In this document: positions 29,823-38,272 of the stretch, piece after piece
Layout: each line of letters starts with the position of its first letter
Position numbering within the stretch: position 1 is the stretch's first letter
From: Acidobacteriota bacterium
GTDB taxonomy: Bacteria; Acidobacteriota; Thermoanaerobaculia; UBA5066; Gp7-AA6
Assembly (NCBI GenBank): GCA_027307335.1
Contig: DAHUXD010000060.1
Span: forward strand, 1-64,000
Length of the DNA: 64,000 nt
Direction of reading: 5' to 3'
Translations under genes and position numbers: made by a program
Notes under the pieces: generated by a model
Databases searched by the model: none
Seen by the model: the letters and a program-made list of their open reading frames with translations, nothing else
Told to the model about the DNA's origin: nothing

Positions 29823-32597
29823 TCAGAACACCTTGAGAACCTGGGCGTTGATCGTGAAGCCCTTCACGCCGTGGTTGACGACGGGATACCCGACGTCGGC
29901 GCGAATGCGGGTGTTGTTCCAGGGTCCGTTGAACGAGCTCGTGATCCCGACGCCCGAGAAGTACGTGTTGTTGTAGCCGGCGAACCTGTTCGTGACGAGC
30001 GCCTGGTCGTACTCGATCTCGAAGCGGATGACGTTCTCGATGTTGAGGCCGTAGGACATGTTGCTCAGCCACGCCTTGTCGGCGAGCACGCTGCCGCTCG
30101 GGAAGCCGGTCATCGAGTGCGTCGAGAACGGCCCGAAGTCCCACTGGGACCAGCGGTCGAGGTCCTGGCCGCTCATGTATTCCACCTTCACGAGGAGCTT
30201 CCGGAAGTTCGCGAAGTAGAAGTCCTTCTGGGCCACGAAGTCCCACTTCCAGTAGTCCTTCTGCGACGGCAGGTACGTGTTGAGGTTGGGATCGCCCCAG
30301 GGCTGCCAGTCCTGCCGGCTGTAATAGTCGGCCTCGCCCTGGAAGTTGTAGCCGGCCTCGCTCCAGTTCAGGCGCAGGCCGGCGCCGAGGGTGAACGTCG
30401 AGACCGGCACGACGAAATTCGGCGCGGTGTCGCTCGTCGACTTGTAGCCGTCGTACTGCCCGAAGAGCCACGCCGAGGCCTTCAGGTAAGTGCCGAGCGG
30501 GTGCCCGAAGTTGACCGACAGGTACTCCGGCCAGTGCTTCACGGAGCCGGCCTTGACCTCCTGGCCGAAGCGGTAGTCGGTCTCCGTGAACGGGAACGCG
30601 ACCCCGAAGACGTCCGCGCCGAGATCGAAGTGGGTGCCCAGGAACGCGGGGTCCGTGTAGTTCGCGAAGAGGACCGAGCCGAAGAAGAAGACCGAGAGCT
30701 GCTTGTTCTTGTGAAAGAGATCGAAGTTGAAGTACTGGAACCCGATGAGCGGGAACGGGTAGTCGAGGCCCCTCTCGTAGAAGATTCCCGCGACGCCGAT
30801 CAGGCTCTCGCGCGTCAGCTTGTTCGAGACCTCGCGCTCGTCCGGATGAGCCGGGTCCGGCTCGAGGTAGCGCAGGCCATCGTCGGTGTCGCGCACCATC
30901 TGCGAGGGCGACGCGTACTCCTGCTTGAGGCGTGCCTCGTAGTCGGGCGGATTCACCACGATGTCCGTCATCGTGACCTTGCGCTCGATCGCGGTCGTCC
31001 GCCCCGCGGTCGAGAAGACCTGCTGGCCGTGGATCTCGATCGGAAGGATCACGCCGGGCGCGCCGGGCACCTCCCGGTAGAACTCGGTCTGGACGTTCGA
31101 AAGCGTGTCGCCCTTGAGGTTCAGCTGGATCGATTCGCGGCGCAGCAGCGCGAACGTCTCCCGGTCGATCCAGGCGGTGCCCCGGTAGATGGGCTTGTCG
31201 CCGACCGCCTTCGGCCGGAAGTCCACGCGGTAGGCGGGGCGCCCCTCGGCCTGCGTTTCGCCGACGAGCTCGTAGTCGTATTCCTCCGAAAGGCGGATGT
31301 CGAGCGGCAGCGTCGTCACCTTGTCCGGCTGGAGGATCGGCAGCTTCGGGATGGTCCTGCCCTTCCACTTGACGCCGTTCAAGTAGAACTCCTGCCATGC
31401 CCAGTCGGGGTTCTTCCCCGCCTGGAAGAAGTAGGGGCCGCGGATCGTCAGTTCGAGGCTGCCCGGCAGCGACGCGACCCGGAAGCGCAGCGAGGCGTCC
31501 ATCCGCGCGATGTAGGCCTTCGTCTTCTCGCGCTGCCCCGCGTCCCAGGCGCGCTCCCGCGCCACGATCTCCTCCGCCGTCAGGCCGCGGACGGCGCCGA
31601 CCTCGACCGCGGCCTTCGTCTCGCCGCCCTTTCGGGCCATCGGCTGGAGGACGACCGCGAGCGGTCCGCGGGAGAGGTCGAGGGTCAGCGACGGCGCGCC
31701 CTTCAGGTCGAAGTCGCGCTTGACGCCGGAGGCGAGGTTCTCGACCGAGGCGGTCGCAAACGGGCCTCCCGAGAGCTCGACCGAGACGGCGCCCGCGGGA
31801 TCCTCGGGGAGGAGCAGCATCGGCGTGAACTTCTTCGCGTCGAAGAGCCGCAGGGCCGTGACGGTCGACCCGTTCCTGCGCGCGACGCGAGTCGGAGTCG
31901 GGTCGCGCGACGCGTCGGCGGTGAGGTAGTTCTGGAGCCGCGCCAGCGTGTCGATCTCGGGCGCGGTCAGCGGACGCTCGTCGCCGAGGGCGGCGACCAG
32001 GACCGACTGCGGCACCCGCACGAACGATGCGATGACCGCGGTCGTGGGGCTCGCCGACGCGGACGGCCGGGCGAGCACCCAGGTGCGGAAAGCGGTCTCC
32101 GGCGAGGCCGACGCGTTCGGCCGCGCGACGAGCGCGTCGACGTAGGCGGCGAGGTCCTCCTCGAGAGTGCCCGGAGGCGGCCCCGGCACGTCGAGCGCGA
32201 CCTGGCCGTCGGGGGAGCCCGAGCGGAAGATCGAAGCGAGACGCTTGACGGCGTAGGAGAATCGCTCCGCGTCCTCGGTCGAGGGGAGGACGAGCACGGC
32301 CCCGGTCGCCGCGTGCACCGACGCGAGGCGCTCGACGGCGGCGTCGATGTCGGCGTCCGAGAGCGTCTCGAGACGCACCACGAAGAGGCATGTCGCCGGC
32401 TGCCCGGCCGGCGAGGGAGCGCCGAGACGGACGACGCCCGGCAGCTTGCCGTCCGGCGGGCAGGACCCGTCGGGCCGCTCCGCCGCGACGCGCAGCCTCT
32501 CGGCCGACAGCGCGAAGGGGAGGGCGAGCATAAGAAAAGCGCCCGCCAGGGAGCGGGCGCGCGGTGCTCCTCGCATCGTCATGGGCAACGGGATCAT
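29823..32597 (-). CDS. Large outer-membrane protein of unknown function: LolA/LolB-like middle domain plus beta-barrel
   Basis: The 924-residue predicted outer-membrane protein has three parts. A signal peptide ends near ALPFALSA-ERLRV. Residues about 35-330 form an unrecognised domain. A middle beta domain (about 370-590) contains RGPYFFQAGKNPDWAWQEFY, YDYELVGETQAEGRPAYRV and GTAWIDRETFALLRRESIQ, which resembles the outer-membrane lipoprotein-sorting fold. The remainder (about 600-924) is rich in alternating aromatic beta strands (YFNFDLFHKNKQLSVFFFGSV, YRFGQEVKAGSV) and ends in ..NAQVLKVF, with the C-terminal Phe typical of barrel proteins. It could move or bind lipid at the outer membrane; this is inference. 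The start could also be a downstream ATG (MTMRGAP or MRGAP). Confidence 0.7.
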   Translation of the reverse strand: MIPLPMTMRGAPRARSLAGAFLMLALPFALSAERLRVAAERPDGSCPPDGKLPGVVRLGAPSPAGQPATCLFVVRLETLSDADIDAAVERLASVHAATGAVLVLPSTEDAERFSYAVKRLASIFRSGSPDGQVALDVPGPPPGTLEEDLAAYVDALVARPNASASPETAFRTWVLARPSASASPTTAVIASFVRVPQSVLVAALGDERPLTAPEIDTLARLQNYLTADASRDPTPTRVARRNGSTVTALRLFDAKKFTPMLLLPEDPAGAVSVELSGGPFATASVENLASGVKRDFDLKGAPSLTLDLSRGPLAVVLQPMARKGGETKAAVEVGAVRGLTAEEIVARERAWDAGQREKTKAYIARMDASLRFRVASLPGSLELTIRGPYFFQAGKNPDWAWQEFYLNGVKWKGRTIPKLPILQPDKVTTLPLDIRLSEEYDYELVGETQAEGRPAYRVDFRPKAVGDKPIYRGTAWIDRETFALLRRESIQLNLKGDTLSNVQTEFYREVPGAPGVILPIEIHGQQVFSTAGRTTAIERKVTMTDIVVNPPDYEARLKQEYASPSQMVRDTDDGLRYLEPDPAHPDEREVSNKLTRESLIGVAGIFYERGLDYPFPLIGFQYFNFDLFHKNKQLSVFFFGSVLFANYTDPAFLGTHFDLGADVFGVAFPFTETDYRFGQEVKAGSVKHWPEYLSVNFGHPLGTYLKASAWLFGQYDGYKSTSDTAPNFVVPVSTFTLGAGLRLNWSEAGYNFQGEADYYSRQDWQPWGDPNLNTYLPSQKDYWKWDFVAQKDFYFANFRKLLVKVEYMSGQDLDRWSQWDFGPFSTHSMTGFPSGSVLADKAWLSNMSYGLNIENVIRFEIEYDQALVTNRFAGYNNTYFSGVGITSSFNGPWNNTRIRADVGYPVVNHGVKGFTINAQVLKVF
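32539..32560 (-). terminator. Terminator-like hairpin inside the 5' end of the outer-membrane protein gene
   Basis: On the minus strand GCGCCCGC-TCCCTG-GCGGGCGC is followed by TTTTCTTATG. It lies about 87 nt after the recA stop but within the signal-peptide codons of the next gene. Confidence 0.6.
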
Positions 32598-32646
32598 TGC
32601 AAGAGTTCTTCCAGAATCCCGGGAGGCGGATTCCGACGCCGAAACT

Positions 32647-33729
<1,083 letters not shown>

Positions 33730-33738
33730 GTCCTCACC

Positions 33739-33756
33739 TTTCTCGATCTCGAGAAA
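33739..33756. promoter_or_regulatory. Perfect dyad next to the recA ribosome-binding site
   Basis: TTTCTCGA-TC-TCGAGAAA is an 8-bp perfect inverted repeat with a 2-nt centre, placed between the recA -10 and its ribosome-binding site (33731-33738). It could be an SOS-type operator or an mRNA hairpin. Confidence 0.45.
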
Positions 33757-33761
33757 ACTTC

Positions 33762-33782
33762 CGCGCGTTTCGCGCGATTATA
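33762..33782 (-). promoter_or_regulatory. recA -10 element with GC-rich dyad
   Basis: On the minus strand TATAAT (33782-33777) is directly followed by CGCGCG-AAA-CGCGCG (33776-33762), so transcription would start within the dyad. No -35 match was found. Confidence 0.5.
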
Positions 33783-33853
33783 GACTTCGACCGGGGACGC
33801 CGCAGGACGCGATGAGGACCGAAGGATCTTCTCTCCGGCACGACCCGGTGTCA

Positions 33854-34396
33854 ATGTCCGACGCCCGGCGCGCGTTCGCGGCGCATCCGCTCGCGGCGTT
33901 CGTCGCGACGGGCTTCGGATCCGGTCTCTCTCCGGCGATGCCCGGCACCGCGGGCTCCGTCGTCGGCCTGGTTCTCGGCGCCCTTCTCGTCCGAACGCTC
34001 GCGTCGCACGCGACGAGTCTCGGCCTCTCGGTCGGACTTTTGACGTCCGGGCTCGTCGTGGGACTCGTCGGCGTCTTCGCGGCGGAGCCCGTGTGCCGGA
34101 CGCTCGGCGCGGAGGACCCGGGCTGCGTGACCATCGACGAGGTGTCCGGGCAGCTGATCGCCTGCGCGGCGATCCCGCTGCTGCCGCCGCTGCATGCGGG
34201 CCCGGTCTGGGCGGTCTGGCTCGCCGCGTTCGGGCTCTTCCGCTTCTTCGACGTCGTCAAGCCGTGGCCGATCCATCGCATCCAGGACCTGCCCGGCGGG
34301 TGGGGCGTCGTGGCGGACGACGTCGCGGGCGGCGTCGCGGCGGCCGCCGTCCTCCTCGGCGGCGGATGGCTCGCGGCGCGCCTCGGATGGATCTGA
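33854..34396 (+). CDS. pgpA: Phosphatidylglycerophosphatase A
   Basis: PgpA dephosphorylates phosphatidylglycerophosphate to phosphatidylglycerol at the inner membrane. The 180-residue product has ATGFGSGLSPAMPGTAGSVVG near residue 17, DPGCVTIDEVSGQ near 88, and RFFDVVKPWPIHRIQ near 130 with the closing GWGVVADDVAGG. Four hydrophobic segments fit the family. The start could also be the in-frame ATG at 33812; 33854 is preferred because it better matches family length. It overlaps murB by 10 nt. Confidence 0.92.
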   Translation: MSDARRAFAAHPLAAFVATGFGSGLSPAMPGTAGSVVGLVLGALLVRTLASHATSLGLSVGLLTSGLVVGLVGVFAAEPVCRTLGAEDPGCVTIDEVSGQLIACAAIPLLPPLHAGPVWAVWLAAFGLFRFFDVVKPWPIHRIQDLPGGWGVVADDVAGGVAAAAVLLGGGWLAARLGWI

Positions 34397-35283
34397 GGCT
34401 CGACCCGGCGGAGGGCGCGGTCGAGCCCGGCGCGCCCCTCGCGCCGCTGACGACCTGGCGGATCGGCGGGCCCGCGCGCTATCTCTGCCGCGTCCGCACC
34501 GGGGCCGCCCTCGCGCGAGTTCTCGGCGCCGCCTCGCGCGAGTCCCTTCCGATCGCCCTCCTCGGGATGGGCTCGAACGTCCTCGTCGCCGACGAGGGAT
34601 TTCCGGGATGCGTGCTGCGTCTCGAGGGCGAGTTCCTCGACGTGCGCGTCGAGGGCGAGCGGGTCCTCGCCGGCGGCGGCGCGCCGCTCGGAGGCGTCTG
34701 CGCCGCGGCGGCCCGGGCGGGCCTGTCCGGCCTCGAGGCGATCACGGGCATTCCGTCGTCGATCGGCGGCGCCGTGCGCATCAACGCGGGCGCGTACGGC
34801 GGCGAGATTTTCGACGTGCTCGAGTCGGTGCGGCTCGTCGCGAGGGACGGCGCGGCGCGGGAGGCCGCGGCGTCGGAGCTGCCGCACGGGTACCGCTGGA
34901 CCCGGCTCGTCGAGACGCGGGAGATCGTCGCGGCGGCCGTCCTCCGGCTGCGGCCCGCCGGGCGGGAGGAGATCGCGGAGAAGACGCGGTCGGTCGCGGA
35001 CCGCCGGCGGGGCGCGCTCCCGTCGGAGCCGAACGCCGGCAGCGTCTTCAAGAACCCGGAGGGGGACTTCGCCGGCCGGCTGATCGAGGCCTGCGGCCTG
35101 AAAGGGGAGCGGCGCGGCGGCGCGCTCGTTTCGCCGCGGCACGCCAATGTGATCGTCAACACGGGGGGCGCTCGGGCCTCGGAGGTGCTGGCGCTCATGC
35201 GCGTCATGCGCGATGCGGTCCGCGGCCGATTCGGGGTTACCCTGATGCCCGAAGTGGAATTGCTGGGAATGCGCTGGGAATGA
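34387..35283 (+). CDS. murB: UDP-N-acetylenolpyruvoylglucosamine reductase
   Basis: MurB is the flavoenzyme that makes UDP-N-acetylmuramate for peptidoglycan. The 298-residue product shows TTWRIGGPARYLCRV near residue 22, GMGSNVLVADEGFPG near 60, ITGIPSSIGGAVRINAGAYG near 119, and Ser219 in the catalytic GSVFKNP. The C-terminal EVELLGM carries the conserved Glu. Its start lies inside the end of pgpA (10-nt overlap), which suggests coupling. Confidence 0.95.
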   Translation: MDLRLDPAEGAVEPGAPLAPLTTWRIGGPARYLCRVRTGAALARVLGAASRESLPIALLGMGSNVLVADEGFPGCVLRLEGEFLDVRVEGERVLAGGGAPLGGVCAAAARAGLSGLEAITGIPSSIGGAVRINAGAYGGEIFDVLESVRLVARDGAAREAAASELPHGYRWTRLVETREIVAAAVLRLRPAGREEIAEKTRSVADRRRGALPSEPNAGSVFKNPEGDFAGRLIEACGLKGERRGGALVSPRHANVIVNTGGARASEVLALMRVMRDAVRGRFGVTLMPEVELLGMRWE

Positions 35284-35365
35284 GCACCGCGGCGCGGGCG
35301 GGGACGAGCCCCGCCCCTGCGCGACGAGAGGCGGGGTCGGACCTCGCGGCCGGCCGCGGGGCACG

Positions 35366-36349
35366 ATGAGGATCCTCCTCCTCGCGGGCGGCGGCGGGAC
35401 GCGGCTGTGGCCGCTCTCGACGGAGGACCGGCCGAAGCAGTTCCTCCCGCTCCTGTCCGAGAAGAGCCTGCTCCGGGAGACGTACGAGCGCGTGCGGCCG
35501 CTCTCATCGGACATCTTCGTCGCGACTTCCGCGCGTTATTCGCCCCTCGTCCACCGGGAGCTCCCGGAGGTGCCGCCGGACCGGATCCTGGCGGAGCCCG
35601 TGCGCCGCAACTCGGGTCCCGCGCTCCTCGCCGCCGCGCTCCGCTTCGAGGCCGGGGGCGACCCGATCACGGCCGCGATCCCGTCGGACCAGACGGTGCG
35701 CGACGACGAGGCCCTTCGAGGCGCGCTCGCCGAGGCGGCCTCGCTGGCCGATGCGGCGAGCGTCGTCCTCCTTCTCGCGGCCGCCACCCGTCCCGAGCCC
35801 GACTACGGCTACGTCGAGCACGGCGAAGGGCGCGTGACCGGCTTCACCGAGAAGCCGACGCCCGACCGGGCGCGCGAGCTCGTCGCCGGCGGCCGCCACG
35901 CCTGGAACGCGGGGATCTTCGTGTTCCGGCCGTCGCGCCTGCTCGCGGAGGCGCGCCGCGTGGCCGGCGATCTGGTCGCGGCGACGGCGCGCTGGGTGGA
36001 GAGCGGCGCCGACCGGGACTACGGCGCCCTTCCCGACATCTCGATCGACTTCGCCGTGATGGAGAAGATCTCCGGGATCCGGGCCGTTCCGCTCGACGCC
36101 GGCTGGAGCGACGTCGGCACGTGGCGCTCGGTCCGCGACCTGCGCGGCGCGAGCGGCGCCGCGGGCAACCTCGTGATCTCTCCCGTGCCGGTGCTCGCGC
36201 CGGGGGTCAGGGACACGGCCGTCGTCGTCGGCCCGTCGGGCGTCCTCGTCCTGCCGTTCGAGAAGGAGGGAGAGCTCCGCGGCGCCGTCGACGGGCTGCG
36301 TCGGGCGTCGGCGCCCTCCGCCGCCGGAGAGGAGCCGCGGTCCGCATGA
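35366..36349 (+). CDS. manC: Mannose-1-phosphate guanylyltransferase
   Basis: This enzyme makes GDP-mannose from mannose-1-P and GTP for glycan synthesis. The 327-residue product has the nucleotidyltransferase signature LLAGGGGTRLWPLSTEDRPKQFLPL at its N-terminus, FTEKPT near residue 160, WNAGIFVFRPS near 180 and IDFAVMEK with GWSDVGTW near 240. It lacks the C-terminal phosphomannose-isomerase domain of bifunctional ManC. The 82-nt gap after murB holds no recognisable gene. It probably feeds the glycosyltransferases 4 kb away. Confidence 0.9.
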   Translation: MRILLLAGGGGTRLWPLSTEDRPKQFLPLLSEKSLLRETYERVRPLSSDIFVATSARYSPLVHRELPEVPPDRILAEPVRRNSGPALLAAALRFEAGGDPITAAIPSDQTVRDDEALRGALAEAASLADAASVVLLLAAATRPEPDYGYVEHGEGRVTGFTEKPTPDRARELVAGGRHAWNAGIFVFRPSRLLAEARRVAGDLVAATARWVESGADRDYGALPDISIDFAVMEKISGIRAVPLDAGWSDVGTWRSVRDLRGASGAAGNLVISPVPVLAPGVRDTAVVVGPSGVLVLPFEKEGELRGAVDGLRRASAPSAAGEEPRSA

Positions 36350-37284
36350 GAGACGCCGCCGGCGCTCTGTCGAAGCTCCGCGAGAACGTGGCCCTCGCCT
36401 TCCGCGGCGACGGCCGCGCGATCGACCTCGTGGTGACGGCGCTCCTCTCGCGCGGACACGTCCTGATCGAGGACGTGCCCGGCGTCGGAAAGACGACGCT
36501 CGCGCGGGCGCTCGGCCGCAGCCTTTCGCTCGAGTTTCGCCGCATCCAGTTCACGAGCGATACGCTGCCCGCGGACGTCCTCGGCATCTCGGTCTTCCAT
36601 GCGCCGTCGGACCGCTTCGAGTTTCATCCCGGGCCGATCTTCGCGAACATCGTGCTCGCCGACGAGATCAACCGCGCGACGCCGAAGACACAGTCGGCGC
36701 TCCTCGAGGCGATGAACGAGGGCGCGGTCACGGTCGAGACCGAGCGCCGCGTCCTGCCGCAGCCGTTCATGGTGGTCGCGACGCAGAACCCCGTCGAGTA
36801 CCTCGGCACGTACCCGCTCCCGGAGTCTCAGATGGATCGATTCTTCCTGCGCCTGAACCTCGGGTACCCGTCGGCCGAAGAGGAGAAGATGCTGCTTCGC
36901 CGCGGCGGGACCGAGCGCGTCCTATCGGCGATCCCCGCCGTGCTCGGCCCCGGCGACGTCCTCGCGCTCCAGGAGGAGGCCGAGAAGGTCGCCGTCTCGG
37001 ACCGGCTCCTCGACTACCTGCACGCGCTCGTCCGCGCGTCCCGCGAGACGTCGGAGCTCCGCCTGCCGGTCTCGACGCGCGGCGCGCAGGCCCTCTACCG
37101 GGCGGTCCAGGCGCACGCCTTCCTGCACGGCCGCGCCTACGCGACGCCGGACGACGCGCAGACCGTCGTCGAGCCGGTCCTCGCGCACCGGATCCTGTCG
37201 GTCTCCTCGGACGGCTTCGGGGCGGGAGGCCGCGAGCGCGAGATCGTGCGGAAGATCCTGGCGACGGTCCCCATCCCGGTGTGA
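36346..37284 (+). CDS. MoxR-type AAA+ ATPase
   Basis: This chaperone-like AAA+ ATPase of the MoxR family has 312 residues. Walker A is DVPGVGKTTLARAL near residue 43, Walker B is VLADEINRATPKTQSALLEAM near 105, followed by ATQNPVEYLGTYPLPESQMDRF near 145. MoxR proteins typically act with a DUF58 and a transglutaminase-like protein encoded next to them, exactly as here. The start overlaps the manC stop (ATGA). Target proteins are unknown. Confidence 0.94.
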   Translation: MRDAAGALSKLRENVALAFRGDGRAIDLVVTALLSRGHVLIEDVPGVGKTTLARALGRSLSLEFRRIQFTSDTLPADVLGISVFHAPSDRFEFHPGPIFANIVLADEINRATPKTQSALLEAMNEGAVTVETERRVLPQPFMVVATQNPVEYLGTYPLPESQMDRFFLRLNLGYPSAEEEKMLLRRGGTERVLSAIPAVLGPGDVLALQEEAEKVAVSDRLLDYLHALVRASRETSELRLPVSTRGAQALYRAVQAHAFLHGRAYATPDDAQTVVEPVLAHRILSVSSDGFGAGGREREIVRKILATVPIPV

Positions 37285-37285
37285 C

Positions 37286-38272
37286 ATGACGCGTCTGATC
37301 CCCGAGTGGGAGATCCGCGTCACGAACTTCGGTCTCGGCTACATCCTCATGTGCCTCGTCGTCGCGATCGCGGCGCTCAACACCGGAAACAACGGCCTCT
37401 ACCTCGTGCTCGCGGCGATGCTCTCGGGGATGGTCGTCTCGGGGTTCCTCTCGAGGCGCAACGTCCGCGGCGTGCGGTGCGAGATCGAGGCCGCGGGCGA
37501 GGTGATCGCGACCCGTCCCGCGTGGCTCAAGGTCCGGCTGGAGAACCGGCTGCGCACCGCGACGGCTCAGGCGCTCTTCTTTCTCCACGAGTCCCTCCCG
37601 GGACCTCTCTGGGTGGATCCACTCGGCCCGGGGGAGAAGCGGGACGTCGTCGTCGAGAGCGTCTTTCCGCGCCGGGGCGTCTTCCGCGAGGCGGACGCCG
37701 GGATGCTGTCGCGTTTTCCGCTCGGCCTCTTCCGCAAGTACCGGCGCGCTCGCCTCACCCGCGAGATCGTCGTCTATCCGCTGCCCGAGACGATCCCGGT
37801 GCCGGAGATTCCGCCCGAGGACCCGCGCGGCGGACGGCCCCACCCCCGCCTGCGCGGCAGCGGCACGGACATCCGGACGCTGCGGGAGTTCGCGCCGGGC
37901 GACGACCCGCGGGACCTGCACTGGAAGCAGTCGGCGCGGATGCGCCGCTGGATCGTGCGGGAGCGCGAGGCCGAACGCGATCGCGTGCTCTTCCTCGCCG
38001 TCGAGAACGCGCTGGCGGACCCGGCGGACCCCGACGCGCTCGCCCCCTTCGAGCGCGCCGTCTCGCGGGCGGCCGGCGCGGCGCTCCTGCTCCTGTCGCG
38101 GGGCGCCGAGGTCGGGCTGCACGCCCGCGGCGTGAAGGTGTCGGCGCGCGGCGGGCAGAGCCAGCGCATCCGGATCCTCGACGCGCTCGCGCGCCTCGAA
38201 CCCGTCCCGGCCGCGGAGGCGCCCGAGTTTCCGAGCATGCGGCGCGGGGACCTGCGATGGTTCGTTTCCTGA
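37286..38272 (+). CDS. DUF58 domain-containing protein
   Basis: This 328-residue partner of MoxR has two N-terminal membrane helices (about residues 15-60), a beta-rich middle and the DUF58 region with GSGTDIRTLREFAPGDDPRDLHWKQSAR near residue 192, which is a VWA-like fold signature. It likely stands in the inner membrane. The gene overlaps the transglutaminase gene by 16 nt. Confidence 0.92.
   Translation: MTRLIPEWEIRVTNFGLGYILMCLVVAIAALNTGNNGLYLVLAAMLSGMVVSGFLSRRNVRGVRCEIEAAGEVIATRPAWLKVRLENRLRTATAQALFFLHESLPGPLWVDPLGPGEKRDVVVESVFPRRGVFREADAGMLSRFPLGLFRKYRRARLTREIVVYPLPETIPVPEIPPEDPRGGRPHPRLRGSGTDIRTLREFAPGDDPRDLHWKQSARMRRWIVREREAERDRVLFLAVENALADPADPDALAPFERAVSRAAGAALLLLSRGAEVGLHARGVKVSARGGQSQRIRILDALARLEPVPAAEAPEFPSMRRGDLRWFVS

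Noticed and set aside
28201-32391. Very long open minus-strand frame running from purH through the outer-membrane protein gene
   Set aside because: Only its purH part is real; the rest is a frame shadow of the outer-membrane gene caused by scarcity of AT-rich stop codons.
33812-33853. Longer pgpA start at ATG 33812
   Set aside because: It would add 14 residues before the family-conserved part without a better ribosome-binding site; it cannot be fully excluded.
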